Shown piece after piece: positions 13,401-25,770 of a stretch of DNA of 64,000 bases. The stretch spans positions 387,001-451,000 of the forward strand of contig NC_081815.1 of the NCBI RefSeq assembly GCF_030704535.1, written 5' to 3'. The position numbers and the translations under genes were made by a program. The notes below the pieces were generated by a model. That model was not told the DNA's origin, made no database searches, and worked only from the letters and a program-made list of their open reading frames with translations. The stretch comes from Vitis vinifera. Lineage: Eukaryota > Streptophyta > Magnoliopsida > Vitales > Vitaceae. Position 1 is the stretch's first letter, and each line of letters opens with the position of its first letter.

Positions 13401-14344
13401 AAAAGAAAAATGTAAATGCAGCTCTCAAACTTAGAACATTCGACAAAAACATAGTTAGCTTCCCCACTAAATCAGAGCATCAGATAAATTGAGCCACCAG
13501 CATACCACAAGGCAAGGTGACGTCACCATCATGTGTATTTGGTTCCCTTAATTTGATCTTTCCTGGTTAGTCAAATCATCCATGAAACTTGAAAGATTGA
13601 TACCTTTATGGGGATTGCTGAAGAAATGTTATCAAGTTGCAGAATTTCATCCCCAACGTATCTGTTCCTCATGATATCCATTTCATTATCCACATATTCT
13701 CCTTGCAGACCAAAGCCCTGCATCTTGTATTCTCCCATAACAGGAGACAAGGAGGAACCACCCCCGTAAGATGGTTGAGACCACAACTGTGGAATTGGAG
13801 GCAATGCTTGAAAATTTCCAACTGATCTCTGAAAATCAGATGGCTCATTACCATTGCACCCAACATGATCCAGCTCAGTGAAAGGACGAGATGACCTAGA
13901 CATGCCACCAATCAGCGAAAGCTGCTTGGGAGAGCCAAGATCCAGTGAGCATGGGGTTGAAGTAGGAGTATTTAGTTGCAGGCCCACGTATCCAACTTCT
14001 GAGCTGCCATTCACTGCTCCATTCAAGGAGGAATTGCCTTCAGTGTTTTGAAGGTCTTGCTGCCGTGGAGCTTCTTCCAAAAGTAAGCCCTTGCCAAGAC
14101 CATGATCAGACTCTCCACCAAGAACAATAGATGAAGTATCTTGAGTAACCAAGCCCTCGATCATAAGGTTTGAATTAGTCATGCCAACAGGTGAGTTTTT
14201 TTTATCACCTTCATATATTCCAATTGAATCTGAAAGCATCCCATTTGTTTGGCTAGGCTCACCACAAATCCAAGATGATCCCTCCTTCACATTCACATCT
14301 GACCATGATGTGGATGAAAACAAGTGATCCAGATACTCATCCAT
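10446..14344 (-). CDS. bHLH transcription factor, subfamily XI (LRL/bHLH66-69-82 type)
   Basis: Seven coding exons: 14344-13604, 13388-13296, 13139-13038, 12858-12793, 11775-11710, 11503-11435 and 10919-10446 (TAA). They total 1611 nt, 536 residues. The start is the first ATG in frame (MDEYLDHLFSSTSWSD); upstream in-frame codons lack an ATG. The bHLH (about residues 300-352) is split over exons 3-5. It shows [20 protein letters not shown] with the H-E-R triad expected to contact E-box/G-box DNA, then helix 2 with KTDKASMLDEIIEYVKFLQ and the subfamily signature VLSMSRLG. After it come a conserved FEQEVVKLMESNVTMAMQYL segment and a Ser/Asn-rich tail coded by near-repeats (10617-10665). Arabidopsis LRL genes act in root-hair and auxin-linked development; a similar role is inferred. 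At 536 residues it is longer than typical LRL proteins because of a long acidic N terminus. UNE12-type is the main alternative. Confidence 0.9.
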
Positions 14345-15950
14345 TATAAAACGCTGTGCAATGTGAAATCCCTGAGCTGAATCTTGCAAAAGCAAAAGCT
14401 CCACAGAATTGCTTTTCTTTCTTCTTTTTTTTTCAGAGCCAGTACCAACTGTAAAGGTATATGTCCAAATATCTATGCTGCACTGCAGTTGCAAGATAAT
14501 CACCTCCGCTCATATCCTCTCTGCCACTACCTAAGATTATGAAAGCCAGAGACAGTTAACAAGTCATTAATCCCATACTGGAGAGTTAAACTAGAAAAGC
14601 AAGTAAAAAATAGTAACAATAATATGTCTAGAGAACAAACAAAAAATTACTTGTTGCACAGGAAACCAACATAAAATAAAAAAAATTGAGAGATTCTCCT
14701 GTACGGGAATTGAAAAGAATCCAGATCATGTCCACACACATATATGAAGAGAAGCCATTCCTGCCAGACCCGTCACCTGTTTTAGTACCAGAACAAGTTG
14801 ACTAAAACATTGTGATTCTCTGGCTAGAACCAAAGCACAATGTGGGAGGTAGAAACAAATGCAGGGTGCCAAACAAGAGAAGTTCAGGAAGCCCCATATA
14901 CACAATATATATAATTTATGTAAACAAAAAAAAAAAAAAAAAGAAGTGGCCACCTTAAAAAAAATATATCATACAAACAACTAGTACCTATACATGTTCC
15001 AAGAGCTATTCCAAGCTCCATTTTTTTGCCTGCCTTGTTTTTTTTTTTTTTTTTAACTACTAGGATCAGTATTGACATCTAGGGAAGCAAAATAAAGAAA
15101 ATAAAACCATTTATGGATTGATCCAATACATTACAAGGGATAAAGTGAGGTAGTGTAGCACTACAATATCTATCTAACTTCAATAAAGCACAAAACAGAA
15201 TATCACTTTCAAATTTTCAAGAGAAATTTTTTTAAAAAGAAGAAGAAAGAAAGAAATTTTCCTTTTAAGCATGGAAATTTCACACACAATTTAGAGAAAG
15301 CAATGAAACACATCGGAGGAGAAAATGGTAGAAATGAAATTATCAATTGAAATATTTCTCCCACAAAAGATCACTCCTTTTCCTTTCGTCATTTCTGAGC
15401 CACAGTGAAAAAAACCTCATTTAATGCAGTTCAGACCACCTCAATCTACACCAATCATGCCTCAGAAACCCTTCCAAAACCCTAATTCAACCACATGATC
15501 GCCAACTCAACATCCAACCAAACAAAAAATCAAATAAAAAATCAGCCAAAACCTCCTCAATTGTCAAAAAACTCATCCGACCTTAATAATCAATCAGCTA
15601 AATTCTAACCAAAAAAAAAGAAATTATTCTTTTGAAATTCTCTCCAGTCCCGAGTTCACGCAAATTCTCTCCACCATCCATCTGGAAAATGAAAAACTGA
15701 ATTCTACATAATCCAAGGCAATTGTCCGCAGATGATTGAAAATTTGAAACTGGTATCAATAAAAAAGTAAAAATAAAATAAAAATAAAAATAAATAAACA
15801 AAAAAATCCAAAATGAAAAGAGAGACCGAATGAGAAGAAGAAGTAGAAGCAGAGCAGAACCTCAAGAAGCAGAGCAGCAGAAGAAGCAGAACTGGAATGC
15901 TCAGAAGAGAAACCGCTATTTTTTCTTTTCTCTTCAATTTAATTTTAAGA
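14345..15950 (-). promoter_or_regulatory. bHLH gene 5' leader with probable UTR introns
   Basis: No coding exon is seen upstream of the ATG. A 5' UTR splice acceptor is plausible just above 14481. A pyrimidine-rich stretch on the minus strand at about 15825-15920 looks like leader exon. The rest is AT-rich with poly-A/T runs. Transcription start not determined. Confidence 0.35.
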
Positions 15951-15983
15951 TTATTTTCGATTCCGTGTCAATTTATCATTGGG

Positions 15984-15992
15984 ACACGTGGC
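15984..15992 (-). promoter_or_regulatory. G-box/ABRE-like element ACACGTGGC
   Basis: A CACGTG palindrome with the GGC flank of ABRE-type G-boxes lies just upstream of the likely start region of the bHLH gene. G-boxes bind bZIP and bHLH proteins. Autoregulation is possible but is inference. Confidence 0.45.
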
Positions 15993-18583
15993 GGAAGCGT
16001 TTTTTAATTGCTGGAAATTAATGATAATTGTTTTTCAAAGCTTTGCAATACGTTTCTATATAAAATGGTGTGAGAGTGTCCGCTGCGGACTGATATTACG
16101 ATAATGACCTCGGAAGCGGTGAGCCTATGAGATGAATCATGGATATTTTGGTCATTTCGTGTGGGAAGTTTTAATCCGCCGTATAAAGCGGAGAAGTTTC
16201 GCTTCTTTGAATCATTAGTCGTTGGTGTTTGACTATAAAGCCCTCTACTCCTTGGATTTTATATCTTTGCCCCGAAAATTTCCTTGATTTAGATTTACAT
16301 GTGTTTTGCTTTCACTTTGCATGTAAATACTAAAAATACAAGATGTGAAGGTTTTTTTTTTTGGATAAATTTGGTGGCTAGAGAAGAATTCTAAAAATGC
16401 CCCAGGCGTGGGTGATTTGCCGTTTGCGTCACCGGAATGCCAATTGTGTCGAAGTGACGTAAATACCCCTCCCACGGAATATGTATTACCAAAATGGACT
16501 AACGTAATTCATCTTATTTCAATACATGCAAAGTAAGACCTTGATTAATGATTATAATTAATAATTAACCCAAAAAAAAAAGTGTGAAAAAAACGCAAGT
16601 AATGTGATCTGAATATTACACTCCAAACAATTTTATTAAAATTCAATGCCTAAAACCCTAAATCCTAACTCCAATACTCATTATACAAAATCTTTCTTCT
16701 TTTATCTTTATGTCATTTTTGGTTCTAAAGAGTATTAAGGAAATAAAAAACATTTTTTGTATATCGAATTTTATTATAGAAATATAATTAAAATTTTATA
16801 CATTTTAATATTTACATTAAAAAAAATAATTAAGTAAAATAATTTTGAAGACTTTAAATCTATTTTCTCTTTTTCTTTTTCTCACATTTTCCTTCAAACT
16901 TCTTCTCCCAAGTCCTAACACTTTACTAATTCCAACCACTGTAGACCCACCAAACCAAACCAATGGTGTAGTGATTTGGTTCTTTTTTCTACATAAAAGG
17001 AAAATGAATCACAATAACACATGTAAAAAAAAGAATCAAAGTTCTTATAAAAACGAGATTTGGTTTCTCATTTTCATTCTTTATTCCAAAATGGCAACCA
17101 TCTTAAAATGCAATGTGGGTTCAAGTCAAGGCTTACAAATTCCTAAGGGTGAATGGCTCAAGTCAATGGCATTGTACCTGCTCCTTGTTGCATAATTAGG
17201 ATAAGTTGTCATAAAGCACCAAGTGGCTATCAAAACACACACAAGACACATTCACCTGTCATGGATTCAAAGTGATGGAGTTCATCCTCAGTTGGTATAC
17301 CAGAGAGCGGGTGGTTGTTGGATGAATAGAAGAAGATTTGAAGCTTATTGTGTTTGTCAAAAACACCTTTTTATCACACAAATTATTAATGTTTTGGGGA
17401 AGGTGGGATCATGTTGGATCCTGTATTTCTAAAGAAGGAGACATATGGGACCATCTTCAGTCATTTTGGCTGCCCAGATAATTTCATTGTATTTGGTCCT
17501 TTTCCTTCACCTTCCTCTTTTTATCCAATTAAATATCGTCCTTGACTTTCTGGTCCCTCTCACCAACACTATCAACCACCCTGGCTGGATGATTTACTGC
17601 ACAATTTTCATAATGTAATATCATTCTTCTGCTTTCCTATGTGGCCTATCAATATAATCCTGACAACTAAGCCTCTGACTTTTACCCTTAATTCCATATT
17701 ATTTTAAAAACAGTTTTTTGAGAATATTTTTAGAAAACGGTTCTCATCTGTTTTCACGGATAAAATTATTCTCAACTTATTCTTCATAAAAGAATTGTAT
17801 GCCTAATGCAAAAAAAAAAAATTAAATGTTCTCAAATTTTTAATTGTTGCTCAAAAAGCAACTTAAAAGTAAAAACACCTCAAAGTTTACTAAAGGTGTT
17901 TTCTAAGTTAGAAAACAGTTTTCTGATCACAAAAAAAAAAATGTTTTAGAAAACAGTTAGCAAATAGAGACCATGAATCCCTTCCATGTATGATATCTCA
18001 CACTAGAAAATAAGAAGAAAGAAACAAGTGAAGGAACCAGATTTGCATCCATGGCTGGTAAATTGATTGGATGTGAATTAGATTTCAGGAAAAAATTTTG
18101 ATTTAAAAAGCTTATATCAAGAGTTGGGCTTCCTGTTTTGTCTTTGGGGCATAGGAGTCACAAATCTCTTTTCATTACCCTTTTTCCAAACCACTAGGAG
18201 AATTCTAGTAGCTTAGTCCATCTTCATCATTAAAGGCTTTCTACATCTATCCATCCCAACACAGCAGAAATTGTATCACCCCCCTTCTCCATTTTTCCCC
18301 TCTCTGAATCCTACCAAGACAGATGTTCAAATGAGACTTTATCCCCAAAACTAGTAGTGCCCACATGCGAACTCATAATCAGCTTTCATCTCAACAATCA
18401 ACAAAATCTAGTTGAAAAATCATGATGCAAAAAGCCCTCCATGAGGATTCTAAAATCCAAGTTTGATTTTAAAATATGAGTTGATACTGCTTGCAATGGT
18501 GTTTCTAATTGTTATATCAAACTATACAAAAAGACTTTCTACATCAAACTTATACCAAGCAATCAGAAAATATCTACCAAGAA
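15993..18583. other. Intergenic, AT-rich, no gene recognised
   Basis: The bHLH promoter side (15993-16500) contains a TGACG motif near 16454. The rest shows only short unsupported reading frames. Segment 17700-17970 resembles a dispersed repeat also seen at 58536-58917, with many copies of GAAAACAGTT-type words and a right end reading, reversed, GGTCTCTATTTGCTAACTG. No tRNA or conserved protein seen. Confidence 0.5.
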
Positions 18584-19592
18584 TTAATGCCGACAATGGG
18601 GACATATATGGGAGATGGTAGATGAGGGAGCTCCACAGTTGTAACAGAAAGCAAATCCACACCTGTGATTAGTCAAGAAGAGTAATAACCATGATAAATC
18701 ATACAGCATTGGGTGTTCAATAAATGCAGCAGAAGGGATCATCACCAGCTTAGAAGACTTCAATATGATACCTAGGATTTTTTTAGGTTATACACTTGAA
18801 TTCAGATCACAGAAGTCACATTGCAAAAGGGAGGTTATTCGTGAATATAAAACACCAACAATCACACACAGTATCAAACTTCCTCTCAAATTTCGAAAGT
18901 TCATCCTCAAGCTGTTGATAAGGATTTGGCAAAAGTTTAGAGGGCACAAGAGCAGTTGAAGAACATGCTTAAGGAAAGCATTGGCAGTGCAATGTCCCCA
19001 GCAAAACTAGATTTGGAAGGACAGTTGTAAAAGCAAGTCGTGGTGATGATAACATGGCATTATTTGAATCACAGTATAGCCATATTAATCATCAGCAGAG
19101 ATTCATTTATGATACATGTCTGATGAATCTTGAGAATTATGTGTACCATGTTGAATAATGATGTTTCAGCACCAATAAAATATGTTGAACGACTATGAAT
19201 TTTAAAAAGATAAAATCATTCAGATCGTTCTTGGATGATGAACACAACCATTTGAAGTAACACAAGTTATCATCATCTGTAGCTAACTCACAGACTAGAA
19301 GCTCTGGAACCTTTGATCACATTCATCTTACAACAAACAGATAGAAGAAATTATGGAAAGGTACAATCCATCATGATATTTTTTGCTCTTTTTCGTTTGT
19401 AGAAGAGATTGTTTGTTTATTTAAATGGGAGCAGGGAGCAATGCTCTTAAGGGGTTGCATTTCATAGGCAAGGATATAAAGTGAATATAACTGAGCAGTA
19501 AAAGCTTAATGTCAAAGCCCATGTTCATGCTTTAAGACAACAAATATGTTATCTGGCAGATGAAATCTAGTTATCTTATGGTATAATAATGT

Positions 19593-19629
<37 letters not shown>

Positions 19630-20881
19630 AAATGATGTCAGTTTTCAAAAATATTTTAAGCGGGGCACCATGACATGGAAAATTCTTGAAGTGCTGCAAA
19701 GAAATCACTTTCAGTATTAATAAACAGAGTGATACTATTCTCTTCCTGGGGTGTGATTGATTCTTCTAGAAAAGGATAAACAATTGGAAGAGGCCACTGC
19801 CCATTTCAGTTTTGTACTTTTGTTAATTAATAACAAGATATACGGTAAGAACAAAGAAGGCCAATAAAAAATGAGTAAGCAAGTAGTATAATAAAGTAAC
19901 TAAAAACAACAAATCCACACAAATACAGATGAGAGGCAATGGGAAGAAGAAGAAAGGACAATGCCCTCACCTGCACCTGATATACATGCAACCAAATGAT
20001 TTCTCAACGTAGAACTTGCACTTGGGGCACCTCTTCCAGTTATTGGTCTTGGCAAGATTCATCATCAAAATGTCCTCTCTCCCTCTTTCATCCTTGTTCA
20101 ATTTCTGAAACTCCCCACAATCAATCCCAGAATGCCAAGGAACCTCACACTGGGCGCAGAAGAGCCTCCTACAATTGGGGCACTCAGACTCTTTAATGAC
20201 CTCTCCTTCATCTCTGATTAACAGAGCAGAACAATCCTTGTAAGGACAGTAGAATTTTTGAGACCCAAGAATGAGAGCCTCGCATAAAGCATTTCCCCAG
20301 CGATCAAACACATGGGATGGGAGGATGGGACGACACTGCTGGGGCTCTAGCACTCCGGTGCAGTTGGGTGCGGGGCAAGAAATCCGGGAAACGTTGTCTT
20401 GAAGTTTAGAGGCCACGTATTTGGTCATGCAGTCGGAGCAGTAAGAGTGGGGGCAGCCCTTGATGCTGAAGGAGTGGTTTAGGGGTTTGGGGTCAATGCA
20501 GATTTCACAAACGAAGGTTGGAGGAGGGTCTGGTTTGGAATTGGAGGGCTGCCCTGTTTCAGTAACAGAAGGAAAAGTAAAGGGTTTTCTCGTGGAGAAT
20601 GCATGTGGGGTTGTGGGGGGGTTTATGCCCAGAATTTGCAGATCATCATCATCATCGTCGTTGTCGAGGTGGATGAGAGGGGTTTGGGGTTGAAGGAGAG
20701 AAGCTTTGATGGAGAGATAGAGTTCTTTGTCAGCAGAGTATTGCTCGACGGAGATTGCAGTGTTCCTGGTGCCTCCCCTGCAAGATATGGGTGTCAAAAA
20801 CAACGACACTTGTTCTTCAGCATCTTCTTCCTCCATATCCACTATCTCAACTACAGGTCTCTCCAGCTTCATCGCCTCCAT
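18584..20881 (-). CDS. RING-between-RING (RBR) E3 ubiquitin ligase
   Basis: Two exons, 20881-19971 and 18662-18584 (TAA), are separated by a 1.3-kb intron and give 329 residues. The ATG at 20881 is the first in frame; an apparent start at 20899 is GTG. RING1 (about 125-175) has CEICIDPK, CPHSYCSDC and CPAPNC. The IBR (about 195-258) has FYCPYKDC, CPNCRRLFCAQC and HSGIDC. RING2 begins CPKCKFYVEKSFGCMYIRC in exon 1. It is finished by the short last exon (CGFAFCYNCGAP, CPHC), which I found by extending the truncated ORF. The cysteine in GCMY matches the catalytic thioester cysteine of RBR ligases, so an active E3 is predicted. The splice splits an Arg codon (AG|G). The N terminus is acidic (DNDDDDDDL). 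Short for the family, with no ariadne tail; substrates are unknown. Confidence 0.9.
19595..19629. repeat. (GA)n microsatellite in RBR intron
   Basis: About 17 uninterrupted GA units inside the single intron of the RBR gene. Confidence 0.95.
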
Positions 20882-22010
20882 CGTCTCTGCTATTTCCACT
20901 ATTGGGGAAAGAGAGTCGACCGCAGTTCCCGACGTTCAATGCATATCCCTTTATCTTACTTTTCGAATTCGTTTATCTATATATTACCAGAAAATGCGGG
21001 GATATAGATGACAGTTTTGTGCAAAAATAATTCCTTTAAAAAAAAAATCCATAAAAGCAAAACTAGTACTTGTTATCCATGACATTTTGAATTTTTTTTA
21101 GGTGGTCAAAGCCTTAGATTTTATATTTTTATTAAAAATAAAAAAACCCCAAAACAACCCATTTCATAATTTGGTGGGTCTCTGGGATCCTTTATGTGAC
21201 CCAATAGACTATAGTTATAAAGCTCTGTGACAACAACAAAACCCAGAAAAAAGACAGTTATTTTATATCAAACTAGAATTAGAAAGTGAATGAATCATCT
21301 TTTCAAACAAAGTAATGCCTCCTAGGTAAATTTATTTCATTCTCATTTTGGAAAATCTAAAAGGAATACTCTCATTTTTGTATTTAAACTAAATTTAAGT
21401 TTTTCTAGAACAAGTAATACCTTGATTTTTGCATTTTAACTAAATCAAGTAGATAAAGACAAACGGTTTTGAAGAAGATAAAAAATATGTAAAGAAATAA
21501 TGGAAGGAAAATCATTTAAAGCCGTAGTAGGCAATTGTTAAAGTGGATGGGAGAAGCCTACAAGTAATGCTACAGAAACCCCATCTAGGCAGCAGAATAT
21601 TTTAAGCTCTAAATGATCCACCATTCATAAGTCAAATAAAAACATGTACACCATTAGTTTATATACAGGTATATGTAACACTTTCAATTCACATATCCAC
21701 GGTGCAGTCAGCCAGTCTCCAGTCTCCACTACATACCATGACACAGAATAAAAGAAGAAATAGATTTATACTTAAGAGCTGTCTGTGGTGTGCATCCTAT
21801 TTTTCCTTTGTGAAACATAAAATATAAACCAAGGTGGCCGAGGGATTTTATAATTTCACATCAAGGCCAAGGAATTGATTTCATGAGAATCAAGAACCCC
21901 CTTGATTCTTAACAGACTCACACCAGCCAGTTCATCCATGGAGATATATTCAAGAATCAAGGAAACTTCCAAGGGCAGCAAGGAGATGGTATATGCAAAG
22001 GGAGCTGAGT
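20882..22010. other. RBR leader/promoter and FYVE-gene 3' side, no gene seen
   Basis: 20882-21010 is probably the RBR 5' leader and promoter. 21030-21900 is AT-rich with no recognised coding sequence. 21840-22010 probably holds the 3' UTR of the FYVE-SYLF gene. Confidence 0.4.
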
Positions 22011-24965
22011 CTAATGCTGCAGTTTGGAGTAGAGGTCTTTAAGGGCAGTATACAAGGGCTCAGCAGCCTTTGGTCTGTCCACTGTCCCAAGTAGAATGTC
22101 GGCTGTGGTGAGGTAAGGATCACCATAGAACCGTAGGTTTGTATCCATCCTTGTTGCAACAATGTTCCCTTCCAATGACACTCCAACAAATGCACCTGTT
22201 CCCCTCCCAACAAAATCGGTCATCAGCTACTACTCCCCAAAACTTGAAACTCCCCAAATACAAAGCATTCAAGTATGAATATATATATATATATAGATCT
22301 CCAGGATACAATACCTTTGCTACAACTGTATGTATAACACATGCCAGAACCTCTATCTCCAGCTCGGAGATCTGCTTCCAACACTCTTCCTACAGGTCCT
22401 GCAGCAGCACTGCAACCAGCACCAAGAGAAAAATGCATGCGACTACAAAATGTCTTCACAGCTTTGGAACCATGAAGCACAATTATGAAGTCCATGAGCT
22501 CACCCCCAATCTGTGGGAAGGAAGGAAATAGAAGATCATCAATTAGAACAGAAAATACAGAAGGATCAGCACAAAGAACATCTGTGACCATATGGAGAAT
22601 TTGAAGACACAGCAAGACCAAATTAGCATGGAAAAATCAAGCTGTTGACAGAATGTATTCACATCACCCTTCCTATCAAAAACTACTTCGTGACCATTGG
22701 TGGATGACACATTAGTTCAAGGTGAGGCCATCTGATCTTTTGATTCTAAAGACACATACCATCAGTTATAATTCCAGGGGAAAGCCAAGGAGCATTGCAC
22801 AATGCCAAGGGATGGTGGGATTTTGGCATTGACACCCACTCCTCAGGTGATGCTTGAGTCACTCAAGTGCTATCCATACAGGGTTCCAGCCTTGGGAACC
22901 TCCACACAACAAGACCTATTTATTGACCTTAGCATTACAAGGCCCAGATGACCACAGTTGAAGCAGTACAAAAATCCTTAGCTCACTCCCAAGAATCTCC
23001 CTGATTCATTGAATGTCCCTTGAGATTCTGACCCTTAGCCCACTACTACTATTTTCCTCCCCAGTGTTCCCCTCAAATAGCTCTACTAAAATGAGAAACA
23101 CCAGATGTGTACTGTCCTTCATGCATTAGCTACAAGTAAGTCAGAAAACTGCTAAAGTTCTGTGTGGTGGTTAAAGATAGATACCAAAATATTCCATCAA
23201 CAAGAACAGGATGACTAAATTTAGGATGACAGTTTTCACATTGGTTGGGAATTTGCAATCATGGATCTTCCCATAGACTTTTCAAAACCCTCACAAACTG
23301 CTAGAATATCTTCATCATCACTCCAAAATTAACCTACACCTTGAGAAAGGAAAAACAAATTTCCCCTCAAAAGAGAATTTTAGTGCACTATCCTTTTGAT
23401 CTCCACAGTTCTTTGAAGCACATGCATATCCTAAAACTGTTCTACTTTTCTTCTATAGTTTCCTCTTTCTTTAAGACTGAGAACAAAACTGATTCTAGTT
23501 TCTCAAGAAAAAAACATATAACTATGGTAACACTGACTGGCACCATAAAATGGAAGAACCATAACAGATGGTATGTTTACCTGAGCACCCCATCCTAAAC
23601 CGACAGAGAATATGGCAGATGGTGCAGACCATGATCCATCTGACCTTCGGGCAACAACCAAACCAGTGCCAAGTTTGTAAGAAACTAGCATGCCAGCTTT
23701 AGCAACTGTTATAATAGCCAAGCCTCTGGCTCCTTTCAGAACTGCTAAGGGAATGGACCTCTCAGGGTTCAATCTAGCAACCTGTCAAATTAAATAATGA
23801 TTACATTGTAAGAATTTGAAAAGATATCCATATTGGAATATGGTATAAATAAAATAGGTATGTCATAGATGTGCTGATCTGCTGGCATCCTGGGTAGCTT
23901 CCCAAGTGACCTCAGTATGGAAGGCCTGGAGTTCAAGCCACCCTTTTATCTTAGCAATATAATTCTTGCATACAGAATGCAATTGACAACTTAGATGTGA
24001 ACTTTTTATTACATCATGACCCTTGAGATTGCAGAAAAGGACATTTTGGTGTTAATTTCAAAGTGGTAGAACCAATCACTTGTGCAAATATGACTTTTTT
24101 TAAATGCTAAAAATCACACCTGGTAGTAGCTCCTCAATGTATTAGCTGACTTGTATATCTCATGTTCCATGGACAAACCAACTGGAAGATTCAGCCATCC
24201 TCGTGTACATGTCCAGTCCATCACATCATGCTTTGCAACTTGTGCAGCATTGCTAATGCTATTAATTAGAATATTCTGTAGAGGATCAAGCCTATCATAG
24301 CAGGCATCACACACCCTTTGTGGATTCCTCTCTCTGAACTTAACGGGCAGCAAAGACCTTCCTTTAGTGCATGCTCTGCAGAATATCCCCCCACAAAACC
24401 GACAATGATGTCTTCCACGTGTAAGAGCTGTGAAGGGGGCAGTGCACTGCATGCAAACTGTGGTAGAACTGTCGGGAACCCATTCTGGGGGTTCAGCATC
24501 CAAAACTTCCTTGTAAGCACTATAGTTAATCCCACTTGGCTCCAGAAGTGGTGGGGCACTAGGTATGTAAACCGAAGGATGCAAGAAACTATCTCCATTC
24601 TTTCCGGACCCAAGAAATGAAACATTTGAAGTGGGGGACTGCTGGCTTCCTGCATCACCGATGCCTTTATTCCGCCCAGTCAAAATTGCAAATATCCCAC
24701 CCAAAACATTTTTCAAGTTCACCTCAGGAGGCATACCATATTGCTGCGTAGAGTTACAAGGCTCCTCAATTGAATCGCATTCCTCATCAACAAAATCCTC
24801 GGACTGGAGGGGGTATTGGTAGGAGTAATCTTGTTTGGAGGACCTTGAGCCCTGGGGCATAGCCCAGACAGAATCACTGAAGTCATCATCATAGTACAAG
24901 TTGGTATTTCCCTTCTCTAGCTTAGAAAGGGAAGAATATGAAACTTTCCCCTGGGACGTAGCCAT
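22011..24965 (-). CDS. FYVE zinc finger plus SYLF (Ysc84) lipid-binding protein
   Basis: Four coding exons, 24965-24120, 23781-23581, 22510-22315 and 22195-22011 (TAG), total 1428 nt, 475 residues. The ATG is the first in frame (MATSQGKVSYSS). The FYVE finger (about 162-228) has the full signature: WVPD, GRHHCRFCGG, the CXXC pairs and RVCDACYDRL. These are the residues that bind PtdIns3P on endosomes. A SYLF domain (about 255-470) follows, with GARGLAIITVAKAG, GLVVARRSDGSWSAPSA, GLGWGAQIGGELMDF, GVSLEGNIVATR and FYGDPYLTTADIL. SYLF domains bind membranes or actin. Arabidopsis has the same domain order in AT1G29800 and AT3G43230. An endosomal membrane role is inferred. Intron phases agree throughout. 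Confidence 0.93.
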
Positions 24966-25770
24966 GCGTGTGATAAATTCCAATAAAGGATTATCCTACT
25001 GCAGTTTCAACCCAACAAATCAATCAACAGGCAGAGCAAATAGGCAGCCACAGAAACACAATTCCAAAGGAAACTAGCTCCGAAACAATAACCAACAAGA
25101 AAACAAAACTAGCATACTCAATCGAGATCCAGTAAATCAAGTGCTAAATTGATCCAATCATATAGGAGATTTAAAAAAAATGGAAAAGAACAATTAAAAA
25201 TAAAAATAAAAATAAAAAGGCGCAAGGGGGGTATTTTCCGAGCATCCACGAGAATTAATTAGCGATACATAATTACACATCAAAAGTTCATGGCCCGGCT
25301 TGGTATTAGGGTTTTTAAAGCAATTACCTTGTTACTCACCCTCTCTTTCTCATTAGGGCAAAACAGCAAAATAAAAGAAAAGAAGAGAAAATTAAGAAGA
25401 AAGAATGAAAAGGGGAAACAAGTAGCCTACCTCAAATATAAAATAGTGAATCCTGCAAATGATTTCAAGATAACTTCAATCGCCCTGCCTTCTCTACCTG
25501 AGGGATTAGCTTAGGTTTTCGATTGAGAAAAGGAGGTTGAGTCGAGACGGAGACGGGAAGAGGAGGATGAAGGTAACTTCCAAATTCCAATCTCCTACAC
25601 CCTCACGCACGCTCCAGTTGAACAAAACCCAAGGTAACAAACAAGCAGCCAACTTTATAGGCTCTTGGGGCCCATGGGCCACTTCTTCCCTACGGGCCGA
25701 TCTTTCTACACGGTTGTTTGTTACAGTTTTACTTCCCCTCCCGCCAACGCCGCTCAACTTGCACTGTTAC
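24966..25770 (-). promoter_or_regulatory. FYVE-SYLF gene 5' leader with UTR intron, and promoter
   Basis: Minus-strand sequence shows a plausible acceptor (AACTGCAG) near 25008 and a donor (TTTGAG|GTAGGC) near 25431. This suggests a non-coding first exon from about 25432 up to roughly 25600. Beyond it lies a short promoter region that stops abruptly at the TRIM array at 25771, so regulatory sequence is limited to about 200 bp unless the array contributes. Confidence 0.4.

Noticed and set aside
17223-17432. Small plus-strand ORF in the bHLH-RBR spacer
   Set aside because: No domain, no splice-supported extension and no resemblance to a known family; likely chance.
20882-20899. Six-codon N-terminal extension of the RBR protein
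   Set aside because: The upstream start is GTG; the first ATG in frame is at 20881.
20603-21030. Plus-strand ORFs of 91-134 codons
   Set aside because: Antisense shadows of the RBR exon and its leader; the opposite strand encodes RING and IBR signatures.
23883-23945. Possible third SINE
   Set aside because: Weak A-box (TAGCTTCCCAAGTGACC) and B-box (GAGTTCAAGCC) matches, but no tail or related copy by eye; too weak to call.
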